A DNA stretch of 64,000 nucleotides from Rheum nobile (GCA_027886185.1 WOAB01000506.1:1178001-1242000); one strand, 5' to 3'. Numbered from the stretch's first letter, positions 44,845-58,280 are shown. Notes: generated by a model from the letters alone, not told the origin. Numbers and translations are program-made.

Positions 44845-47185
44845 CTACAACAAGTCTTTTTTAAAAGCATCCATAGCTTCTTGTTGATGTCTTTTGTATT
44901 CTTCTAGCTCTTCTTGTTGTTTTCGTTGGCTGTCCTCCAGCTCCTTGATCCTGTGTTCTTGTTCTTGTATTTTCTCTTGTTGTTTTTCAACAAGCTTTCT
45001 TTGCTCCACTTGTTGTTTTCCTCTAGAATAACCGCGTAGAGCAGTTCCTTTTCCACGAATGTATCCTGACCTTGGTTCTAAAACTTGAGTTAATATTTCT
45101 TCTTGTGTCATGGAATCTCCAACCGTAGCAACAACATATTTCAATTTATCCTATAAAAGCAATGAAAAACAGAAATGTTGATATAAGTAAACTATAAACG
45201 TAAAAAACCTAATAATTAATATATGTTATTTTATGTCTACGTGACATACATGAATTTCTTTAGAACGTGTGCCATCTGCCCATTCTAGTTCACCTTGATC
45301 ATTACAATGTGTGTGCTGAACTAGCCATATCACATCTACAGAAAGTTTGACATTGTTGTTCTCCTTTGTCTAACACATGACAAGTCCATTAGTAATTAAA
45401 TTACTTATGGAGCTTGTGTATTCTAGCTAACTAACTGATGCATAAAGTCTTACCAATATATCTTCTACTTCAGCGAATGCTAAATTTCCAGTTATATGCT
45501 TACACCTCTTGGCAGATAATCGATTTTTGGAATTCCTTTCACTTACCAGCTACATGAATTGGTAAGACCAATTAATTCAAAGTATTGAAATGGTGAAAAG
45601 ATGTGTTAAAAATGAATTACCTTAAATTCTGGCGATGCATAATGATTTACACAATATGTCCATTGGTTAAGGGGTAAGTCAGGAGGAGGATTTTTTAAGC
45701 GCTCTTGATCGGTTTTTCCACACTTTGGACTTTTGTAGTAGTAGTGCAACCGACATTTCCACAGCCTATACAAACGTTGCATGGTATCTACAACCAAAGC
45801 ATACATCTTCAAGTCCTGACTTGAGTCAACAATTTGAAACTTGTCCTACATGACAGAATTCAACATTTTATTCAAATAAACTTTTTCACCACCTGCACAA
45901 GGTATTACCAACCGACCAAACAATCTAAAATGCTTTCACCAACAACTAAACAATCTAAAAGTATTAAGATATTACATGTATCTCTTTCCACATGCTTTCA
46001 CCAGCAACTGAAAATGCTTCTTGCCAGTTTTTAACATCCAACGGAGCCTTTGTCCTCACAACATGCCCACACTCATTCACCAAGTGTCTTGCATTTTCTC
46101 CAATTGCTCGATCAATTTCATCCGAAATCTCAATAGCTAATTTTGAACCTTTCCCTTTAATTTTCATATCGACGACATAACTCTTATACTTCCCGCTATT
46201 ACCTATTCCCCTTGTTTGGCTTGTAGCTAGTCACATAACAAGTCAATAAACTTGTTATAAGAATATTTATTATCGTCACTAAAATGCAGTATTTTTCATG
46301 CCATAAATGTTTACCTTGAGTTTCTGTATTGCACACTATTACATCTGATTGAGTCGAGGCTCCATTTCCTTCTTGCTCTTCTTCTTGAATTAAGTTTTCC
46401 TCCCTCGGCTTTGGATCTGCTGCTTCATTCACTTGCAGAGTCATAGCAACTCTAGCAGCTAACTTACTTGTTCTCTTTCTCTTGGCCAGTTGACCTATAA
46501 CAGAATCGTATGCACATGCATGTATTTATGAACCCAAACACAAGTCTATATAAGTATTATTAAGTAGAACATCTATAATAGCACATATTTACCGATTGAA
46601 GCAACAAAACCTTGGGATTCAACATCATTTGTTTTAGCATCTTGAACATTATGCAAATCATTTCTCGTATGTTGTAGATCATCGTGAGTAAGATTTGGAC
46701 ACTCCACTACCCTGTCCATCCCAGTAGACATTGCTCGTTGACGATCTAAATCTATATGATAAGCAAAGATTGATTAGTTTTTCGATCTTAGAATAAACAA
46801 AAAAATATAGAGCGTTCTATAACATCAAATCAAAAAAACAAAACAAAGGGGTGGCTTATGAATCCTTACTTCTAGTAGCCATATCAACAATATCGTGCTC
46901 AACTTCACTCACTGGAAGACCTTTCTGCTTATTTGGAACATCAATGGTAGACTTTGTCTTCACTGAACATGCATATTGACATAAAAATTAATTGTGTCAA
47001 TGAAAAAATAGTTAAGAAGATGGATTGTAGTTTTTATTACCTTTTTCAACTGTACGAGCACCATCTTGCTTGTTACACAAGTTGAATCGAGCTACTTGAT
47101 TAATAGTCTAAAGTTTTCCAGGCGTAATACTACGAGGAGGAATGCTACGGTCACCCGTCTTCTTGCCTCCTCCTCTTTCTGGCAT
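44845..47185 (-). CDS. TNPA-like protein of CACTA (Plant transposase, Ptta/En/Spm type), multi-exon
   Basis: Minus strand. A start MPERGGGKKTGDRS is seen at 47185. A central exon (about 46170-45965) reads KLAIEISDEIDRAIGENARH and RTKAPLDVKNWQEAF, typical of the Ptta/En/Spm plant-transposase domain. The next exon (about 45830-45620) has LYRLWKCRLHYYYK and PLNQWTYCVNHYASPEF. Further small exons follow, then a last exon (45144-44845) with a Gln/Glu-rich coiled coil ending AFKKDLL. The family binds subterminal repeats and works with TNP2 in excision. Exon borders are approximate. A TAG after GKL near 47109 would truncate the first exon unless it is spliced, so integrity is uncertain. Confidence 0.7.
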
Positions 47186-47405
47186 TTTTTACGTATTTCT
47201 TTGTCTCCTTTCACAAGTAAAATACTATATACAAAGCATCATAATATTTGATTAAAAAACAAAAGACAACTTAATATATAAATATGAAAAATATATCAAT
47301 GCAACTAATAAAAAAAAATCAGGATTCATGAAAAAAACTCAGAGTACACACTTATGAATCCATGCAACTAATAAAACACATTAATAAGGAAAATGAAATC
47401 AACAT

Positions 47406-50400
47406 TCATGTGTCAGAATCAAACTCTTCTTCTTCATCACTAGAATCCTCAAACTCTTCGATTTTACCATCATCAATGAAGCCAACATCAGCCTTATACT
47501 CCTCAATCCACTTTTTAACCATTTCAACACTCTTAGCTTCTCGCTCAACCACAAATTTGTCTATAGCTAAAGAATCAACTGAGAAGTCATCCAGGTTGGG
47601 ATTTATATTTTGCTCATCCTCCACCTCCACCTCCACCTGCTGATATGCGTCTGTGTCCACATCCACAACATCTACATCTGCATCTTCCTTATCAACACCA
47701 TCTGGCATATCATATAGGTTCCTTGGTTGTGCCTTAATAACAAATTGCCAATCTTTTTCTCGTGAGTCATCAACAAAAAAAACTTGCTCCACTTGTGATT
47801 CCAGAACAAACACCTCTTCAGTCTTTAACGAACGCATCTTATTCACAGTTGTGAATCCATACTCATCTACCTTATACCCTCTGCCCTTGTTTCCTACATC
47901 ATACCAGTTACATTTAAAAACATATGCACGATTTCCTCCAGGATAATGCATTTTGAATATGTCTCCCAAAACACCATAGTATTCCTTGTCAGAAGAGTCG
48001 TCACCTCGAACCATAATGCCACAATTCTGTGTTTTCCTATTTCTAGAACGGTCACTGGTGTGAAAATGAAAACCATTTACAATGTAACCAGTATAACGCC
48101 TTGCAACTCTAGAAGGACCACAAACCAAGTTAAGCAAGTCATCGTCAACACATCCCTTGTCATGTTGTTTGCGAACCTATTAAGGATTGTGATAAAATCC
48201 TTAGTAATCTGGTATTAACAAAAAATGAGAAACTATTGACAAAATATTAATTGGAAAGCGGAGGGAGACATACATGCTCAAGTATCCATTTAGGAAACAA
48301 TGCTTTATGTCTTTTTTCTATATTTCTAGAACATTCTTTTTCTAACTCCATTTTATGCTCTCTGTGAAATTGAGATTTCAAATAGAGAACAAAAAATAGT
48401 CAATTTAACATTAGGAAAGTTGGGAAATATAAGAAACAAGATACTGTAGGTATAATTTGAAACTTACCTAGCAAACTCAACAAGTTCATCACAGTTGTTG
48501 AGAACATAAGAATGGATTTGATCACACTCCTCGAAACTAAGATGTAGAGGCGTACCCTGTCCAATAGAACGACCAAGAGGTCTAAAAATCTCAAGATTTG
48601 ATTCCGAAGAACCCTCATCCTTCCCCTCCTCGTCATCGTTTCTTGCTTTACGATTGAACTTAGTATCAATGTCATTCATGTATCTTGAGCAGAATGTTAA
48701 GCACTCATCTGCAAGATAACCTTCAGCAATGGAACCTTCAGGATGTGCTCTATTGCGGATATATGCTTTTAACGTTCGTAGATACCTAAAATAAGTGGAT
48801 CATTCAAGTTAACAAACTATTACCAAATCAAAAAGTTATGAAAACCAATTATGATTAAATAAGTAGGATACCTCTCAACAGGATACATCCACCGATAACA
48901 AACTGGGCCGACAATCTTGGCCTCGGTTGCCAAATGTATAACCAAATGCACTATCACATCGAAAAAAGCAGGTGGAAATATCATTTCAAACTTGCATAAC
49001 GTATAAGGAATTTTTTTTTCAAGAGTTTCCAGTTGCTCAACAGTAATGCTTTTAGAGCATAGGTTCTTAAAATAAGAACTCAATTCAACTAGAGGCTCGT
49101 ATACATGTTTCAGTAAGAAACCACGTACTGCAAGTGGCAACAACTGCTCAATAAACACATGATGATCATGGCTCTTCATACATGAAATCTTCTTCCCATT
49201 ATCTTTTACACAACGAGAAATGTTTGACAAATATCCATCTAGGGATTTCAAATTAGCAAACATATCACATATGGCAGCCTTAGCAGTTGAGCTCAGAGTG
49301 TAACACGCAACAGGCACATGGACTTTATCTCCATCCAATACAGGGTGCAACTCATCCCTAACATTCATCTTAATTAAATCAAGTCGGGCTTTCAGGGTAT
49401 CTTTGTTCTTACCTTTTATGTTCATCAAGGTACCCAAAATATTATCGGAGACATTTTTCTCAATGTGCATAACATCTAAGTTATGTCGGATTTTCAATTT
49501 TCTCCAATAAGGAAGAACAAAGAAGATGCTTTTTTTATGCCACCCATAAAGGCTGTTGGAGGCATCCTTTTTTTTTTTCTCTTCTTACAAGCAATTTTTC
49601 CAAATTCTTCTGTTGTAAATCGCTTGTAATGTTCCAAGACATCATCCCCACTCAAAGGTATAGGTGCACGCCCTTTTTCTTTTGTATTATCAAAGGATCT
49701 AGCATCTTTTCTCCACTTATGACTAAGTGTAAGCCAACGACGATGCCTTAAATAACCTCCCTTACTCAACAATGAAGTACGTTTAGTTTCCTTGTGGCAA
49801 CATGGGCAAGCAAAACGTCCTTTGGTTGACCATCTAGAGAGATCGCCATATGCAGGAAAGTCATTGATTGTCCACAAAACAACAGCATGCAGTTTGAAAT
49901 TTTGCTTAGAATAAGCATCATATGTCTCAATACCCACCTCCCAAAGCTCCTTCAATTCTTCAATTAACGGCTGAAGGTACACATCAATATTTCTACCAGG
50001 ACTTGTAGGTCCGGGTATGAGTAAAGTTAACATGAATGAATGAGGCTTCATGCATAACCAAGGAGGTAAATTATAGGGAATAAGAACAACTGGCCATACA
50101 CTATGCTGTGAATTATTAAAAGGTTGAAATCCATCAGAAGCTAGTCCTAGCCTTACATTACGTGCATCTGCAGAAAATTCTCCATAATCCTTGTCAAATG
50201 ATTTCCATGCATCAGAATCAGCAGGGTGCCTCATTATTTTACCATCCACCCTTTCCAGTTTGTGCCACTGCATATCTTTAGCCGTTTTTCTTGACATATA
50301 CAGCCTTTGCAACCTGGCTTTCAATGGAAAATGTCGCAAAACCTTACGAGGTACCTTTCCTCCCTTAGAAGAGACTGTATCCACTGTTTTCCATCTCGAT

Positions 50401-51125
50401 AAACCACAAGTGGGACACTCATTCAGATTTTCGTTCTCTTTCCAGTAAAGGATACAATCATTTTGACAAGCATCGATCTTAATATAATCAAGACCCAAGT
50501 CCTTAATGAGCTTCTTTGCCTCATAATAAGAATTCGGAAGTGCAGCTCCCAAAGCTTCATGTTGTAACTTCAGTAAACTATCAAAAGAGCTGTCACTCCA
50601 ATTATTGAGAACCTTCAAATGCAATAGTTTCACAATATAGGAGAGTTTAGACATTTTAGCGCCGTCTACTGTCAATGGATCTTGATATTCTTTTAGCAGT
50701 CGATAAAACTTTTTCGCATTTTCATTAGGTTCTTGAGGACTCTGCTCATTGACATTCATGATTTGCTCATCTTCCCCTAAATCCATACCAGCTACGCCAC
50801 AAGCATCTTGTAACATAGTAAATGCAATATCATCATCATCATCAAGTTCATTGTCATTTTCCTTTGCACTATCTGATGTTTCTCCATGAAATTCCCAGAT
50901 GGTGTAGTTCTCATACATTCCCCACTTAAGCAAGTCTAATCTGACCTCACATTTCTTTTTAAAGAATATGTTGCGACATCTATTACAAGGACACCTAATA
51001 GTCATAGTTTCTCTATCCTCTTCTCTAACATTTGAAAAGGCAAAGCTTAGAAAGCTGTCAACACCTCTAACATAATCAGCGAATGAACGATTTCTTAGTG
51101 TCACCCATGCCTTATTCAAAGCCAT
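47406..51125 (-). pseudogene. TNP2-like CACTA transposase with a single A-run frameshift
   Basis: Minus strand, start MALNKAWVTLRNRSFADYV at 51125. Residues 1-80 are a Transpos_assoc domain (CPCNRCRN). Transposase_21 follows (ACQNDCILYWKENENLNECP; PGRNIDVYLQPL; GRFACPCCHKET). In an 11-A run near 49567-49577 the frame shifts by one; the alternative frame reads DASNSLYGWHKKSIFFVLP directly into KIRHNLDVMHIEKNV (49497 on). DUF4218 ends near 48870. Smaller exons (48790-48464 and about 48395-48260) and a last exon (48137-47406) with a DUF4216-like segment and an acidic tail finish the gene. This is the catalytic transposase. One base is all that separates it from an open frame, so sequencing or slippage error is possible. 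Confidence 0.88.
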
Positions 51126-52500
51126 GTCCTAATTTAAAAAAAAACATTTATATTAATAAAACAGTAATACTAGTACAAATCTATTAAAATTCAGCAGCCA
51201 AAGAGAAAGAGCTAAAATTTTATTAAAAAACCAGAGTTGGAATCCTAAGAGATCTACAAAATAGCAGCTAAAAAGTATAGTTCAGATCCACCAAAGCAGC
51301 TAAAATCAACAGCTATAAATCAGCACCTGAATTTAAATGATACACCAATTTACTCAACATATAGATCTACATTTCATGATACACCAATTTACTCAACACA
51401 CAGAGCACTTTTCAGTCCAAAAATATACAAGAAAAGCCTCATTGCAAAATAAAGTTCACATGTTTAACCAAATGGCAATCCATTTCAATCATTTGACATA
51501 AGATTTCAACTACATTTCAGTTAATAAACTCCAGATTCAACAAACTATTAAAACATTGTAGCAAGCTTCATAGAAATCCCAATAAAAACTCAAAACACTT
51601 TCACTCAATACAATAACATTAAAGTTTAGCAATGCAACAGAGACTGAATTAGAACAATGTAGTTAATACAAATTATAGATTAAGAACATTAACAAGTATA
51701 AAACAAAGCTTACTTGGTGCTTTGTAAGACGACGAATGATGACTCTAGTCTTCTTAGGGCGAAGATCCATGGGCAAATACTTCTGGATGGTTCTTGACTG
51801 TAAACTGCAAAGGTTGTAGGTGAAACCAACTTCATTATATGTCATATATTATGTTAAAACTTAGGAGAAGAAGAATGAAAAATAGTAGAAGGACAGTGGC
51901 GTAGCCAGGATTTGGGGTAAAGGGGGGCTAAAATCAAATTTCAGATTTGCAAATTACAGATTTGCAATTCAGCCAAAATCAAATTACAGATTTGCAAAAT
52001 CAGTACCTCCACTTCACAATTTCAGTTCAGCCAATCGAATCAGAACTTCACCTATTCAGTAAACACAAATCAGAACTTCACCTATTCAGTAAACACAAAT
52101 CAAAATCGAATTAGAGGGAGGCGAATCGAATCAAGGTCACCTTGTTGTCTTCTTCACCGGTGGGCGGCGGAGGCGAATCGAATCAGAGATTCAGAGGGAG
52201 TCGGGAGAGGGATGTAAATAGCAGCTTCATACCTTGGGCGAAGGAGACGAGATGAAGGGAGAGTGAGATTAGGGCACGCAGAAGCGGCATTGGCGAAGAC
52301 GTTGAGAAAGACGATGAAGAGAGCGGGAGATTAGGGCAAAAGCGGAAGAAGCGTGGCGGCTGGAGGGGGCGACGAAGAAGCAGCGGTGGCTGGCGGCGTC
52401 ATTAGGAGTGCGGAGGGAGACGAAGGAGAAGAGGCGGAGTACGTACAGGAGAGTAGGAGACGATCGAATTGAAGGGGATAAACCAAGGGGAATTAAAGTT
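51126..52500 (-). other. CACTA 5' non-coding region upstream of TNP2
   Basis: No sustained frame. It contains a 30-bp exact tandem duplication (52041-52100), a phrase AGTGGCGTAGCCAGGATTT near 51897 that looks like the end of an unrelated non-autonomous repeat, and a GC-rich, GA-rich stretch (52150-52440) that is probably the promoter or leader of both element genes. Confidence 0.5.
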
Positions 52501-52776
52501 AGGTCTTTTGCAACGACAGTTCATTGCCAAATTGCAAAATATTAATCGCAACGACAGTTGTCGTTGCAACACATATATAACTTTTAATTGCAACGACAAA
52601 GTCGTTGCGATATAAAATTTCCAATTTTTACCGCCAACCCGCGCCAAATTTGGGTGGAGGGAACTAAAAAATTTATATATAGCAACAACATTGGCAACGC
52701 TTGTCAGTTGTCGTTGCGAAAAAATATTATTAGCAACGGCAAAATTTAGTCGTTGCAAAAGCTCGTTGCTATAAAT
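52501..52776. repeat. CACTA subterminal repeats, right end
   Basis: About six GCAACGAC/GTCGTTGC units in inverted pairs, fewer and more diverged than at the left end, finish just inside the right terminus. Confidence 0.88.
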
Positions 52777-52792
52777 GGTTTTTCTTGTAGTG

Positions 52793-54482
52793 AAAAGTGG
52801 TGGATTTTACTAGTGAAGGCTATAATTCAATGAGGAAGATTGAAGAATCCACTCAAGAAGTAAAGTCAGAAAAGGTTAGTCAAGAAGTGAAAGAGACAAT
52901 GTTTTATAAGAGGAAGAACAAATCTGTTTCCTTTACTACACCTGTGGATACAAGATCAAAACGTGTACCAAAGTTGGCCAACGTCAAGAAATCTCCATTC
53001 AAGGTCAGGGCGATTAATGTTACCAAAAGTTTGACTGAGGAAGAGATAAGAGTTTATTCATGGATAATGCATGACGCAGAAGATAAAAAGTAAGTACGCG
53101 TCTATGATATTTTTCCTTTTTCAGTTGTGAGAAATATGTTGTTCACTGTCTTGAACATACGCGTTCATGGTGTTCTGAATTGATTGTTCATTGTAGATTG
53201 ACTACTTTGTTCATGGCCGTGACCTTACTTGTTTAGGGATGTTCTGATATTTTGCTTCTTTGTTCATGGGACTAGTAGTGAACAAATACCTTTTGTTTTT
53301 GTTTGATTATGATTCTTTGGTGTAATTTATTCCACTTTTGCAGGGAATGTGTCTTCAAGTTGAACGGTCATATAGGACTGCGTGAGGATTTCCAACTCTT
53401 TAAGCCAAAAACTTATTTGCTCCAGCATACGATTGAGATTTGGGCAAATTTGTTGAATCTTGCTGAAGTGGAGAGGAGTGCTGATTCACTGTTGAGATTC
53501 TTTAGCTCTCCTAATCTTCTTGTATGTCTATTCTTTCACTGATTTTCAATGAATCTTTATATTGAACATAGATTGACCTTTTCATGAACAACTCTTCTCT
53601 TTTTAGTTGAAACCTTTCTGATAATTTTCATACATTTTTTGTTGTGCAGTTGTTTATAGTGACTCATGTAGAGATGAATTTTAAGGATAGAAGTACTTAT
53701 TTCAATGCAATGTTCATGGATTTTTTAAAACTCATCCCTGATTTGAACATCAATCAAGTAGAGTTGGTAAGTGTTTTGTTTCCTGTAATGTTTTTGGTTT
53801 TTAAAAGTTAATTTATTTTGATGTCAGTTTGTATTTATTTCAATGCAGTTTGTGTTCCCTGTGTATTTTGAAGAACATTTCTTCATGATAAGTTACAACG
53901 TCAAGAACCCAAGGATCGATATCATTGATAACAGTGATGCTGATTTCCCACAACTTCACAAGTATCGCGACATCCCTGAGAATCTAGTATGTCATCAGTT
54001 TTTGCTTTTGTCTAACAAAAATAAAATAGTTCAATGCTCTGAAAGTTTGTTATCTTGACCATGAACATAGTTTTTCAAAGCCATGAACATTAATTTTTTG
54101 TACACTGATTCTATTCCAATCATTACAGACATAGCTATTCTGTGAGCTCCTCAAACAAAATGGAATGGAAAGCAAGGCTGCTCATTTTGATCATTTTAAA
54201 AAGGCAAAACCTGAACAATTGGCAATTACTTGGATGGGTGAAAACAAGGTTGACTGTGGGGTTTACCTTATGAGGCATATGGAGACATACATGGGGTACG
54301 GTCTGCAAGGTTGGAACCCTTTGCTAAAAGAGGATGATAAAGAACAAATGGCAAGGATGAGGACCCGATACATGAGTGTAATTCTGTTAAGCAACCACAA
54401 TCTCTTGGTCGAAGACGTGAAGAAAGCGATTTCATCTCTTCCAAAAGAGAGGATGTTTAAAAGAAGGAAGCTTGATGTTTAA
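52793..54482 (+). pseudogene. Ulp1-like MULE gene, 3' exons with C48 protease domain
   Basis: Continues the exon cut by the CACTA. KSPFKVRAINVTKSLTEEE is followed by a donor near 53089. Further exons begin at about 53345 (ECVFKLNGHIGLREDF), 53650, 53849 and 54130. The C48 cysteine-protease pattern is visible: EEHFFMISYNVKNPRIDIID supplies His and Asp, and ENKVDCGVYLMRHMETYMG supplies the catalytic Cys. The usual QxNxxDCG oxyanion Gln is not evident (GENKVDCG). An in-frame TAG at about 54132 starts the last exon, so the gene is probably dead. The end KRRKLDV stop is at 54482. Ulp1 proteases remove SUMO; in MULEs the role of this domain is unknown. Confidence 0.8.
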
Positions 54483-55248
54483 CTCATGTGTGATATTATG
54501 ACAGTTTGTTAATTTAGGTTGATGTAGTTGAAAATAGTATGACGTTTAACTCCTATGGTGTCTCATGTTTTGTTTGTATGGAACAATTCTGTCTTATAGT
54601 TTGATGTAATTTGAATTAGTATGATGCTTATTATGCAAATCTCTAATTGTCATGAACGCAGTTTGACAATCATTCTTGGTTTTGGGGTATTAGTGTTCAT
54701 GGTGTTCATTACAACCGTTCATTTTCTTTTAATCAAAATTAACGTTTGCCAAACTGAACTCATGTCTTTTAAGTTCATGGGGAATAACTTGCATGTTGAT
54801 GTCATTAAAAATGTACATTCATTGCTCTGATCACAATTGTTGATGACATTGAAAGGTTAACCAATTTAATTATGTGAGCGTGAAGATTCATGGTTATGTG
54901 CATGAAAGTTCATGGTCGTGATTATGAAAGTTTATGGTCGTGATTATGCAGTGCATGAATGGGTTATCAACCTGAAAGTTGATGGGTCATGAAACGGAAA
55001 GTTCATGGTCATGATCCTGAAAGTTCATGGTCATGATCCTGAAAGTTCATGGTCATGACCTTGATAGTTCATGACTGTTTTCATGAACGTTCATGGCTGT
55101 AACAATAATTTTTAAGGTAATAATCCAAAAACATGTCCTTGATTAGAATTGTTCATAGCCCTGTTCATTCAACAAAAATATGTATAATTGTTCCAAGAAA
55201 ATAAAGTCGAAGTAGTCAATGAAACTATAATTGTTCATGGTAAAAAAA
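54483..55248. repeat. Convergent intergenic space with GTTCATGGTCATGATCCTGA tandem array
   Basis: Between the two convergent MULE genes. From about 54880 to 55090 a ~22-bp unit built on AAAGTTCATGGTCATGATCC is repeated some six to eight times with variation. CATGAAC and GTTCATG words also fill the flanks. No coding potential. Confidence 0.8.
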
Positions 55249-58200
55249 CTAGTTCTGAGCGCCTTTGCATGTCCTGATGTTGTGTCCAACCTGATTGCAT
55301 CTTGCACACATTCTTTGTTGTTTCTTCGCTAGCTCCATTGAGATTTCTTTTCCACTTCTCATGCGCCTTGGTCTGCTTCCTTTGTTTTTTGCCTGCTTAG
55401 GTGGATGAACACTGAGTTCAGTTGGCAACGGTCCCACAACCTTCTTAAAGTTGCTCTTTGTTGACGAAGCACTAGGTTCTGTAATCCCTTTCCCCTTGTA
55501 AGAAATTTTATGATCTTTCATCAGTGCCAATAACTCTTTCATGCCATCAACATCTTCTTCTACAAGGTTGATACAATTGTGCATTTCTGATATCAACTCA
55601 TTCAACAACATTTTGTTTTCATCTTGTTGTGCAGACTCCTCATATGTTAAACTGTCAATTTCAAATATCTTGTTGAGTGTTGCTTCTTTTGTCCATCTCT
55701 TTGTGATAAATCTTGGTGGCAACACATCACAACCTATGTTCTTAAGCATTGTAAACATGTGGCTACAAGGTTTCCCCGTATTCATAAAACTTTTGCAGCT
55801 GCAACAAACATCACCATCTACAACGTTGTACTTCACAGAGTAACTCTTACCTTCAGATTCTATCTCATAGGTGTGAACATCTCTAACCTTGTTCAAATCA
55901 GCAAGTGAGCATGAGTAGACTGACGCAAAAATCTCCTCTTGCACGTCATAGAAAATATATAGTGTGTATATAGATGCACAATACTTCTCAATTGGTAAAT
56001 GTGTTCTCATGGATGGATAGCATGTTGACGTAGTAAAATCCAGCTTCAGTTTTGTGTGTCTTTATGCATCAATCGCACTATCATATTGCAACAAGAACTC
56101 AACAAGGCTTGATCTGGCGCCTATGAATGTTGAAAATAAGCTGTTTTGGCTTTCCGACCTGGATGTGGTTCTGAGTAGTCCTCCTATCTTCACATCATCA
56201 AAAAACGATGGTATCCAAAATCTCCTTAGCTCAAACATGTCTGCAAACCAGGGCTTGTCTCCTAGGTTGTAGTCAGCTACCACAGATCTCCACTATTCTT
56301 CAAACTGCTCCTTTGAAAATTCATTGCTCCAAACAATATTGTTGAATCTTTTTCTGAATCCCTGGTTGTTATAAATGTCCACATCAACCTTTGCAAGGAG
56401 CTTGCACATGATGTGCCACATACAAAATCTATGGACATAAGTGGTGAAGACATGTTCAACCGCAACCTTTACAGTAGGATTTTGGTCAGTCAACAAAATG
56501 TTCGATTCATGGCCCATTACCTTCTTAAAGTTATCAAACAACCAAATGTAGGACTCCTTATCCTCTTTAAACAAAAGCCCAACAACAAAAGTGATTGTTT
56601 TCTTATGGTTATCAACCCATGTAAAAGGTACAAAGACAATGTTGTACCTATACAAAAAAAAGTATGGAAGTGTTATAATTCGTTGTAAAAAAAAGTATAG
56701 GAGTTTTTGTTCATGGCCACATTCATGTCCATGATTCGTTTCGTTCAAGGCTATAACTTAAAAGTGAAAGACAGTTGTTCATGAAGACAGTTGTTCATGG
56801 ATTTGAGAGATTTTGTGTTCATGGATTTGAGAGATTTTGTGTTCATGGCCTTGAACATTTATGTTCAGGGTTTTGGAAGGAAAAAAACTGAAGTTTTTAA
56901 GTTGTAACTGGATGACATAAAAATAACTAGTACCTGTTCATGTTGTAAGTTGCATCAGCTGAGACAACATCTACAAAGTATGAGAAGCTCTTCCTACTAA
57001 TAGGATCACTCCAAAATATTCTGCAAAGTTGATCTTGTTTGTCAACAGGATAGTCAAAACAGAAAGCATCAGATGTTTCTTTTTTCCGAAAGAACCCGTC
57101 AACCATCATCTGTGCATCACAACCAACCATGAACGAATTCAGATTCCTTCTATAACTCTTAAAGTCTACAAGTGTTGGTCCTATATTTGCATAACTTCCG
57201 ACAAATTGCTTGTACAGCTTGTAGCTCCTGCATATCCCAACATTTGCTTTCACACAGTTCATTATGAATTCCTCATGGATTGATCCAATCTTTCGATTGC
57301 TTTTTACAAACTGCTTGTAGTCATCATCGAGCATAAGGTGTGTATGTTTCTCTTCAAACACCTTCACCACATAACCAGCGGATCCTGCATATCTGAGCCT
57401 AATACCTGCTTTACAGTTACATCTGTTGGACACTCTTCTATGCTTTTGAATGTTTTCACTTGTAGACCCTTCACTTGTAACTATTTCTGGGGAGACATTC
57501 TTAAATCCTTCTCTTGAGCAAAGCAGATACTTCCACAAAATTGTACCATCTTTTGCTTTTTTGACTGTGCTGTGACGCATGTCAAACCCACATATATCTG
57601 CATAGCCTCCGTAGAAATGGGCTGCTAGTTCCAAGGTCTGAAACACTTGCCCAACATATGGTTTCAACGTTGCTGGACATTCTGGAATGAAGTAATCTGT
57701 TTGGCCGGGTGATGTAACAAGCTTTGAGTTCTTATGAGTGTGAGCAAGTGTTGGTGTACCTATAAATTAGAAAAACAAGTCCATCAGCAGACCATGAACT
57801 TCCATGCTCACTACAATGAACTTCCATGCTCACTACAATGAACATTCATGCTCATTACAAGTTCAGTAGAGTGTTTCTTCAGCGTTCATTACTAAAAACA
57901 CTTTACTTCATGTTCAAAAACACGATAGTCATGTCTAAAAACACATTAGTTCAAGTTTATGACTCCTTCATGTCCTTAAAAGAATATGTTCAAGCCGATA
58001 TACATGAACGTTCATTGATTTCAACAGAAGTTTTTACAGCAGAATCAATATCTAGAATGTTTTGTTTGTGGACCTTAAATCTATAATTTTCTGTTTGTGG
58101 ACCTTAAATCTGTAGAAATCGTGTTCATTAGTTCAATCTCCAACTCAAATCCGTCAGGATTGTTGTGTTAAAAACGTAAAAATAGCGGTTGAATTCGTGT

Positions 58201-58280
58201 TCATTACCTCACTTCACCTTCTTGCCTTTGAGTTCATTAACTACTTCGATTTTCTTTCCCAATTGCTTCGATTCCGACAT
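55249..58280 (-). pseudogene. MULE transposase with FAR1, MULE and SWIM domains and CCHC end
   Basis: Minus strand. A short first exon starts MSESKQLGKK at 58280. After an intron, the main exon (about 57776-56937) holds a FAR1-type DNA-binding region (GYADICGFDMRHSTVKKAKD) and leads to VVSADATYNMNR with the first catalytic Asp. An intron (about 56936-56650) follows, then YNIVFVPFTW, ILLTDQNPTVK (second Asp) and CMWHIMCKLL. TAG at about 56293 and TAA at about 56059 interrupt the frame. Downstream are a SWIM zinc finger (CSCKSFMNTGKPCSHM, about 55805-55757) and a CCHC knuckle (CARCNQVGHNIRTC, about 55300-55258). The family cuts and integrates MULE DNA; FHY3/FAR1 are domesticated relatives. Two stops make this copy non-functional. 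Confidence 0.88.

Larger units (their letters stand above)
43655..52792 (-). mobile_element. Complete CACTA (En/Spm) transposon
   Basis: Termini CACTACAAGAAAAACC and its exact reverse complement, flanked by the 3-bp duplication AAA, define a 9138-bp element. It encodes a TNP2-like transposase and a TNPA-like protein, both on the minus strand. Subterminal regions at both ends carry many inverted GCAACGAC/GTCGTTGC repeats, the binding-site layout expected for a TNPA. It is inserted in a coding exon of the Ulp1-like gene, and removing it with one TSD restores the exon frame (GAA AAA GTG GTG). The element is nearly intact, so the insertion is younger than the MULE. Confidence 0.95.

Noticed and set aside
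52402..52758. 118-codon minus-strand frame at the right end of the CACTA
   Set aside because: It runs through the subterminal repeats and has no known domain.
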